From the NCBI RefSeq assembly GCF_026745355.1, contig NC_079206.1, positions 12,306,779-12,370,778 on the forward strand: a stretch of 64,000 nt of DNA. The letters are read 5' to 3'. The position numbers and the translations under genes are program-made. A model generated the notes under the pieces. The model searched no databases. It was given only the letters and a program-made list of their open reading frames with translations, and was not told the DNA's origin. Below are positions 61,401 through 64,000 of this stretch, piece after piece. The stretch comes from Beta vulgaris subsp. vulgaris. Its lineage: Eukaryota; Streptophyta; Magnoliopsida; Caryophyllales; Amaranthaceae. Position 1 is the stretch's first letter. The number at the start of each line of letters is the position of its first letter.

Positions 61401-62758
61401 AGAAGTATGAATGTCTGCCACTTCTGCATTTCAGTCAGATAACTATCAGTTAAGTCGCATATTTGCCCCACACCTAGTGACTTGGCTTCCTCTTCAGCCC
61501 AGATGTCCCTTTTTGTCATGCCACAAGAAACTGAACCTCTCTGGTGTGACTTCTTCTCTGAAGCAATTGAGTTAAGCTGCCCTGCCTCATTTATGAGCAT
61601 TACTCTCTTCAGTATGTACAATGATTGCTTTCTTATCAAGCCTTCTTTCTCGACCTAGAACCCCCACATCAGAAAACAAAAAAAAAAATATCAATTTATA
61701 ATGAAAAGGTCCACTTTTCTTGTGAACATTTAAAGGAACCGGTTAGATATCATAGGAGGACGCGGTACCAAGCCTCTTTTAATTTCATCCCAAAAATCCT
61801 TCTCAGCTCTTATGTTGAATTCCTCAGCTCTATCATCCATTTCCACTTGAGACTGGTCAACAGAAGGAAAATAAGACAGATACAGAGAGATTATACCATA
61901 TGCATCTCTCCTCTCTGTTATTCCCAGAGAAAAAAGAACTTGGGAGCACTTCCACAGTTTCATGAAGAAATGTTGCCTGGAACACCAAAAAACGACCGTC
62001 TCATACAACTAACTTAGATAACTGATCTGATAATAAATAAGAGTATTAAACGCCTGTTATGATTCTGCACCTGGAAACACAACAGCTTTCTCCAAGAATG
62101 TTCACTTCAAATGAGCACTTCATAGCAAATGCTTTGAAAATGGATGGAAGGAGAAGACTCGCAGTGCAAGACCTATGCTCAGGACTTTGTGAAAGCATTT
62201 GGATTGTTAAATTACACAGATCCCACAACAAATGCCCACATAGGGTTTCTGTTTGGATGTAGCCTGAGATGGCGGAATCTTTCGCAGCCTGATAATTCTC
62301 CATTGCAGCATCTAGTAAGCAGCTCAATAGGTAGCATGAGAGAGCCAATGGGAGAAGTGAAATCTGATCACATACGCCACCCATATTCTGCAAGTCTCTT
62401 GAGCTTTGTAAGACGGGCTGGCTACTCCAAGTAATGACGGACTTATCTTCATATTGATCCATATCCATTGAAAGAACAACTGATCTCAGCAGAACTGGAA
62501 CCAATGTAGCCTCAATAATTTCCCAGTTATTGGTTGCAATTACAACTTCAAGCAGAGATTCAACCATCTAAAATCAAATCGAAGAAAATGCCGAAGATTA
62601 ATTTAAGTGGCGAGAAATGAGATGCAGACAAGAAATATTGCAATATATTTTTCACAAACTTACATTGTAGAGCATGTCTTTCTCATACAGCTGAACCATC
62701 TTCATTAGTGGAATGAAACCATCCCGCATAAAACATTCGAAAACAACAGTACTCATCC
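13788..62758 (-). CDS. TARBP1/Trm3-type tRNA (guanosine-2'-O-)-methyltransferase, SpoU family; 5' end not in window
   Basis: A gene of at least 31 coding exons over about 49 kb; exon positions are in the block entries below. Encoded sequence found is about 1640 codons; plant members are near 1800-1850, so roughly the first 100 or more residues are missing on the right. Most of the protein is a helical repeat region. The C-terminal 150 residues are the SPOUT knot: motif 1 [18 protein letters not shown], motif 2 [12 protein letters not shown], motif 3 [17 protein letters not shown], ending [10 protein letters not shown]. The conserved Asn/Arg, Glu and Ser-Asn positions are intact. Yeast Trm3 and human TARBP1 methylate the 2'-OH of G18 in tRNA using S-adenosylmethionine. 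All junctions phase correctly except that between exons 17 and 18. One or two introns use GC donors. Confidence 0.93.
14371..15969 (-). other. Intron of methyltransferase gene, nothing recognised
   Basis: 1.6 kb of AT-rich sequence with a (GA)n microsatellite near 14731-14752. No coding or transposon signature seen. Confidence 0.6.
16644..16814. mobile_element. MITE with TGTTGCTCGGACTC-type termini
   Basis: The left end reads ATGTTGCTCGGACTC and the right end reads GAGTCCAAGCAACAT, one mismatch as inverted repeats. Flanks GTCATGACCA (16634-16643) and GTCATGACTA (16815-16824) look like a 9-10 bp target duplication, as in Mutator-like MITEs. The body is full of GTCCGAC/GTCGGAC units. Fainter relatives appear at about 20850-20960 and 21655-21790. 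Confidence 0.7.
19590..20035 (+). mobile_element. LINE RNase H domain remnant
   Basis: Reading across frames gives [10 protein letters not shown], then [14 protein letters not shown] near 19765-19805, and [13 protein letters not shown] near 19921-19960, the start, middle and end of the RNase H domain of plant L1-type ORF2. Stops and frameshifts are frequent. Confidence 0.72.
20685..20733. repeat. Compound microsatellite (ATAC)n-(AT)n-(AG)n
   Basis: Directly visible run of ATAC, AT and AG repeats. Confidence 0.97.
22000..30303 (-). CDS. Methyltransferase gene, exons 21-25
   Basis: Small exons: 30303-30256 ([16 protein letters not shown]), 27761-27687 ([19 protein letters not shown]), 24911-24861 ([17 protein letters not shown]), 22929-22799 ([11 protein letters not shown] to NPDCV) and 22102-22000 ([19 protein letters not shown]). 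Several are only 48-75 nt and depend on reading flanking splice sites, yet the joined protein is continuous and family-like. Confidence 0.88.
22435..22761. mobile_element. Foldback MITE with a nearly perfect central hairpin
   Basis: The whole 327 bp reads as two imperfect inverted arms of about 150 bp. The outer arms pair AAAATTCGATACTACCAG with its diverged complement near 22745-22761; the middle arms share GTTTGCTTTCAAAG and CAACTTTTG. The central arms 22560-22587 and 22599-22626 match at 27 of 28 positions around an 11-nt loop. It lies in the exon 24-25 intron. Confidence 0.85.
24351..24601. mobile_element. Diverged Stowaway MITE
   Basis: Ends CTTCATTTCTTAAGAAG and its complement CTTAATAG...AAACAAAGGAAG, with an inner arm CATCATATTGAC repeated inverted at GTCAATATGATG, flanked by TA at both sides. 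It shares the internal block GAGATATTAATGGTCAAAG with the other copies. Confidence 0.8.
24684..24832. repeat. Direct duplication of about 60 bp, 89-bp spacing
   Basis: ATGCATAAATCATAATT followed by a GGTCAACTTCAAGG-like stretch and CTCACTGGAAA occurs at 24684-24744 and 24773-24832 with a few differences. Confidence 0.9.
25265..25580 (+). pseudogene. cob: Nuclear copy of mitochondrial cytochrome b (cob) 5' part
   Basis: From an ATG at 25265 the sequence follows plant mitochondrial cob: [11 protein letters not shown], then [36 protein letters not shown] and HVDLTLNT. After about 25500 the frame breaks and homology fades by about 25580. Functional cob has about 390 residues, so only the first quarter is present. 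The many substitutions show it is an old transfer decaying in an intron. Confidence 0.88.
26070..26770. mobile_element. Stowaway-type MITE interrupted by a solo LTR
   Basis: Sequence on both sides of the LTR at 26187-26660 matches the complement of the 7975-8233 MITE: ATCTAACTAGATCCCATATGA to the right and GATCTCAAACATTGATATC to the left. The outer ends are too diverged to fix. Confidence 0.65.
26187..26660 (-). mobile_element. Solo LTR with perfect 5-bp target duplication
   Basis: 474 bp, plus strand TGTTATAAC...AGTTCCTACA, flanked by GAGAC at 26182-26186 and 26661-26665. Read on the minus strand it has a GC-rich U3, a TATA box (complement of 26385-26396) and an ACGTGGTTCACC-type motif near its end. 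No internal region is present, so it arose by LTR-LTR recombination. It contains a 13-C run at 26538-26550. Confidence 0.93.
27762..30255 (-). other. Intron with microsatellite and LINE tail scrap
   Basis: An (AT)n tract at 28339-28419 and a poor LINE 3' end ([13 protein letters not shown] near 29558-29596) are the only recognisable pieces. Confidence 0.5.
28339..28419. repeat. (AT)n microsatellite with TTA interruptions
   Basis: About 80 bp of AT dinucleotides, directly visible. Confidence 0.97.
31020..31112. repeat. Stem-loop of about 93 nt
   Basis: Arms 31020-31051 and 31085-31112 share ACTTCTT and an 18-nt perfect block CTGAAATAAATGAAACGC with its complement, separated by a 33-nt loop and one asymmetric bulge. 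Could be a small MITE or a precursor-like hairpin. Confidence 0.8.
33923..34870. mobile_element. Non-autonomous Mutator-like element
   Basis: 948 bp flanked by identical 10-bp GACAAGGACC at 33913-33922 and 34871-34880. Subterminal inverted repeats include AGTGCACAAT...CGTGCAC and, on the right, GTGCACAGAGAACATTGTGCAC. The body carries about ten copies of ATGTTCTTTT in both orientations. No transposase is coded. Confidence 0.82.
35542..36895 (-). CDS. Methyltransferase gene, exons 17-20
   Basis: Exons about 36895-36775 ([18 protein letters not shown]), 36161-36000 ([18 protein letters not shown] to GPLKW), 35891-35744 ([18 protein letters not shown]) and 35642-35542 ([16 protein letters not shown]). 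Exons 18-20 join perfectly. Exon 17 ends one base into a codon while exon 18 starts in phase 0, so a short exon or another boundary in 36162-36774 is missing from my model. Confidence 0.82.
36896..39441 (-). other. Intron of methyltransferase gene (exon 16-17)
   Basis: 2.5 kb with a candidate TIR element at 37440-38430 and a 16-C run at 37620-37635. Otherwise unremarkable. Confidence 0.6.
37440..38430. mobile_element. Candidate non-autonomous DNA transposon
   Basis: The left end reads TAGGGGGCGTTTG and the complement of the right end TAAGGGGATGTTTGGTTCAC; GTTTGGTTCAC also recurs near 37536. Such GTTTGG termini are common in plant hAT-like elements. Target duplications are not clean. Confidence 0.5.
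39442..41347 (-). CDS. Methyltransferase gene, exons 14-16
   Basis: Exons 41347-41105 ([18 protein letters not shown] to RRAALMTWK), 39844-39717 ([15 protein letters not shown] to IFADLVE) and 39559-39442 ([18 protein letters not shown] to SGVDAE). Phases agree throughout. Confidence 0.92.
40010..40300. mobile_element. Degenerate Stowaway MITE
   Basis: Starts with CTTCTTCCTTTATTAATAC after TA and shares CATGTGGGATCTTGTTAGAT and GAGATATTAATGGTTAAA with the 7975 copy. The right end is rearranged, with GAGATATTAATGGTTAAA duplicated. Confidence 0.7.
42614..45610 (-). CDS. Methyltransferase gene, exons 10-13
   Basis: Exons 45610-45351, 43508-43272, 43166-43014 and 42751-42614. Diagnostic pieces are [66 protein letters not shown] and [18 protein letters not shown]. 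All splice GT-AG in phase. Confidence 0.92.
44331..44526. repeat. Tandem duplication, about 100-bp unit
   Basis: AAGTGAATGA...CATTATT...TATCAGCATATATAAAA occurs at 44331 and again at 44431, with about 80-85 percent agreement by eye. Confidence 0.88.
46080..47760. mobile_element. LINE ORF2 scraps in mixed orientation
   Basis: On the minus strand near 46310, [18 protein letters not shown] resembles the start of a plant L1 endonuclease (ISWNxRGL). On the plus strand near 47455-47490, SSYTWRSI resembles the zf-RVT region. Opposite orientations imply rearrangement or separate insertions. Low certainty. Confidence 0.42.
48180..48760 (+). mobile_element. LINE RNase H domain remnant
   Basis: Pieces [19 protein letters not shown] near 48495-48540 and [16 protein letters not shown] near 48575-48620, followed by [11 protein letters not shown], match the C-terminal half of the RNase H domain of plant L1 ORF2. 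The frame is broken between them. Confidence 0.72.
48785..49067. mobile_element. hAT-like MITE
   Basis: 283 bp with terminal inverted repeats TAGACCAGGTTATTGG / CCAATAACCAGGTCTA (15 of 16), flanked by CTCATGTG and CTCATAGG, an 8-bp duplication with two mismatches. The left half is rich in GGGTCGG units. Confidence 0.8.
49273..49794 (-). CDS. Methyltransferase gene, exons 8-9
   Basis: Exon 8 is 49794-49490 and exon 9 is 49386-49273. Exon 8 reads [17 protein letters not shown] to HFNPNYRLR and exon 9 [15 protein letters not shown] to REFIDSG. Exon 8 can end at 49490 (AGAG|gcatac, GC donor) or at 49499 (TACC|gtctca); both keep phase and differ by three residues. I favour the GC donor because it yields YRLRVCEK, which reads like the family. 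Confidence 0.85.
50191..50290. repeat. Tandem duplication, 50-bp unit, two copies
   Basis: TGAGATCTACATTTAGTCC at 50191 and TGAGATCTGCATTAAGTCC at 50241, each followed by TTTTCTCAA, GCAGCAAAGTAAT and ATGGGAC. Confidence 0.93.
51734..51867. mobile_element. Small MITE candidate
   Basis: Ends TTAGGCCCTATTCTTTT and AAAAGTTTAGGGCCTTATA form imperfect inverted repeats; the interior repeats CTGAACT/CTGAAGT motifs. Target duplication not clear. Confidence 0.55.
52157..53309 (-). CDS. Methyltransferase gene, exons 5-7
   Basis: Exons 53309-53165, 53028-52891 and 52238-52157. They read [43 protein letters not shown] and then [17 protein letters not shown]. They connect in phase to exon 4 across an intron of about 8 kb (53310-61342) and to exon 8. 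Confidence 0.92.
53600..54130. repeat. AT-rich minisatellite, units of about 70-95 bp
   Basis: About seven degenerate units, each carrying ATTTTGGTCACTATGTA, a TTTTAATT stretch, ATGACTATAGTTACCTATA and ATCATAAGAGTTACTATAT. Unit length varies through deletions. Confidence 0.85.
54150..54530 (+). other. Degraded coding-like patch, unassigned
   Basis: Reads [18 protein letters not shown], then [18 protein letters not shown], then Lys/Glu-rich sequence with stops. It looks like decayed protein-coding sequence but matches no family I know. Confidence 0.35.
55466..56364 (-). mobile_element. Ty3/gypsy RT connection and RNase H remnant
   Basis: On the minus strand: [15 protein letters not shown] near 56090-56135, [17 protein letters not shown] near 55965-56015, then [19 protein letters not shown] and [10 protein letters not shown] near 55575-55660. 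These are the end of reverse transcriptase and the end of RNase H. Stops and frameshifts are present. Confidence 0.85.
58790..58880. repeat. Degenerate telomere-like CCCTAA patch
   Basis: Repeated AACCCTAA, ACCCCTTAACCCTAA and CACCCTAAACCCTAACCCC, imperfect and interrupted. Confidence 0.85.
59158..59510 (-). mobile_element. 5'-truncated LINE insertion with RNase H
   Basis: Minus strand reads [15 protein letters not shown] and [18 protein letters not shown], the RNase H end of a plant L1 ORF2, followed by a short poly(A) (T run 59171-59178). GGATGCCCC flanks it at 59149-59157 and 59511-59519, with partly matching extension, as expected for target-primed insertion. Confidence 0.8.
60121..60500 (-). 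mobile_element. Ty3/gypsy RT N-terminal half remnant
   Basis: Minus strand reads [12 protein letters not shown], later [20 protein letters not shown] and [14 protein letters not shown]: the fingers, the KLDLKSGYHQI-type block and the YEFLVMPFGL block of gypsy RT. It stops at 60121, exactly where the insertion begins. Confidence 0.83.
60501..61342 (-). other. Intron remainder, nothing certain
   Basis: May include more decayed gypsy sequence upstream of RT (about 60560-60860), but no motif confirms it. Confidence 0.4.
61343..62758 (-). CDS. Methyltransferase gene, exons 1-4 as seen here
   Basis: Exons 62758-62664, 62567-62071, 61976-61769 and 61654-61343. Diagnostic residues are [47 protein letters not shown] joined to [18 protein letters not shown], and LVEAAWNHQ at the end. 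All are GT-AG. The first exon starts with two bases of a split codon, so at least one coding exon lies further 5'. Confidence 0.93.
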
Positions 62759-63624
62759 CTGCCATGAGCAAAGAGTATACAGTAGTTGTGATCAGCCACT
62801 CTTTCTTTATCCATGAAAAAAGAAAGAATTAACACATAAAACCTAACTCATTTAGAAAAAATAAATTTACAAACCGGTTTATCATAAAATATTATATTCT
62901 CATAATTTATTATTATCGATTGTGTACATTATGATAGGGATAATCACAACTGTAGTATAAGAAAGTCTCTGAAGAGTATAATGACACTTAGCCCTAATGC
63001 TTCAGTTGTTTGTTTCATGACCAAGATCTGTACGGTGATCCTGATCAACTTAAACTCTATACGCGCCACCTGGTCCAGGGAGACTGGAGTAACCCTGTCC
63101 ATAGATCATTTGGGTGGTAAAATTAATAATGTATGAATGAAGGTGAGAAAATATTGTAATCAATGGCGTTATTTAGTTGGAAATTATGGTCTCTGAATTT
63201 AAAGAAGTTGGTTTTCTTTTCTTTGAGAGACACTGAGACCCCTATACTAAAAAAGGGCAAAGCTCATGCCCTCAAGCTAGCATCAAGTAGTATATCTACA
63301 AACTCGGAAGAGTCAAGCAGCAGTCACAAGCTAATACTTGCCTCCAGTTATACAAAAGCCTCACAAATTGAAACTTGAAATTGTGACGAGGGGAGGCAAT
63401 ACCCTAAAATATCTATCCGGTTCTTTCTTTTCAAGTGCACCACCAAATCACCGAGCAAACAATATTCCAAACTACAGCAAGCTACCCTTTTTCAACCTTC
63501 TTTTCCAAACAAGTGAATCTTTTACAGAGCAATCCGATAACAATCCCAGCTGGTGCTTAATAGGAGAAATCATCCTTAAGTCATCTCTCACTTGATTTAA
63601 CACCCGAATCTAAATCAATAAAAA
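62759..63624 (-). other. 5' side of the methyltransferase gene in this window
   Basis: The upstream exons of the gene must lie here or beyond. I searched both strands for the family N-terminus and found no convincing exon. Confidence 0.5.
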
Positions 63625-63975
63625 TAGTAAAATACCACTTTTTTTTTGGGGTGAACAACCAAGGTGTCCACCACCGATAGCATTGACTAATCCCATCGCC
63701 CCGGGTGCTCCACTTAAGGGTAAAGGGCTAGCCAAGAATCTCTTTCCATTCCCAAAGGTTGAGGATCAAACCCCCGACCAATTGGTTAAGGGACAAAGTG
63801 AGCGACCACTATGCCAAGACCACTTGGTTAGTAAAATACCACTTTGAACCCGAATACATTAGCCATTACGTGTCTTGAGAAGCAGGGAATATAGAATCTG
63901 ATATTCTGATCACACCCCCCAGCTGGTGCTTACAGGAAAAATAAATCTCAAAATCATATCTCAGTTGATTTAACC
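63540..63975. repeat. Diverged direct repeat of about 60 bp
   Basis: CCAGCTGGTGCTTA...CTTGATTTAAC (63541-63600) recurs as CCAGCTGGTGCTTA...GTTGATTTAAC (63920-63974), one copy on each side of the SINE. Confidence 0.8.
63642..63828 (-). mobile_element. tRNA-derived SINE
   Basis: 187 bp on the minus strand, flanked by a perfect 17-bp duplication TAGTAAAATACCACTTT (63625-63641 and 63829-63845). The head carries box A-like TGGCATAGTGG and box B-like GGTTTGATCC, and the tail is poly(A) (plus-strand T run after 63641). These are the full set of SINE hallmarks. Confidence 0.92.
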
Positions 63976-64000
63976 ATCGAAAATTACAATAAACCTCGTA

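Noticed and set aside
1..64000. CRISPR arrays, rRNA or true tRNA genes, bacterial-type operons
   Set aside because: None is visible; the only tRNA-like sequence is the SINE head near 63700-63828.

Overview
This is plant nuclear DNA, very probably from a eudicot. It is AT-rich, its genes have many GT-AG introns, and it carries Ty1/copia and Ty3/gypsy elements, LINE fragments, a tRNA-derived SINE and several MITE families. The species cannot be fixed from sequence alone. There is no CRISPR array, operon or phage-like feature.

Layout: 1-2193 is the 3' part of a copia retrotransposon that runs off the left edge. 3880-6310 (+) is a three-exon gene for LIL3, the thylakoid light-harvesting-like protein that anchors late chlorophyll and tocopherol synthesis enzymes. 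6311-8625 is repeat-rich spacer holding a GC-rich LTR-like block, a LINE tail and a complete Stowaway MITE. 8626-12709 (-) is a nine-exon subtilisin-like protease of SBT2 type, about 812 residues, with all catalytic residues present. From 13788 to at least 62758 (-) lies one very long gene, a TARBP1/Trm3-type SpoU tRNA ribose methyltransferase. I resolve 31 coding exons (about 1640 codons); the 5' end lies to the right of the window or was not recognised. Most of the window is therefore the introns of a single gene.

Those introns are a repeat archive: a mitochondrial cob fragment (25265-25580), a perfect solo LTR inside a MITE (26187-26660), a Mutator-like element (33923-34870), an hAT-like MITE (48785-49067), a foldback MITE (22435-22761), LINE RNase H remnants (19590-20035, 48180-48760, 59158-59510), a minisatellite (53600-54130), a gypsy reverse transcriptase split by a 3.76-kb LTR-like insertion (55466-60500), and a SINE with 17-bp target duplications (63625-63845).

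LIL3 and the SpoU methyltransferase are, as I recall, direct neighbours in Arabidopsis (At4g17600, At4g17610), so the backbone looks like conserved microsynteny with a subtilase between them. The three genes do not form a pathway. Three introns appear to use, or could use, GC instead of GT donors. I found no convincing undescribed system; the most interesting items are the nested insertions, the GC-AG introns at catalytic motifs, and the size of the methyltransferase gene.
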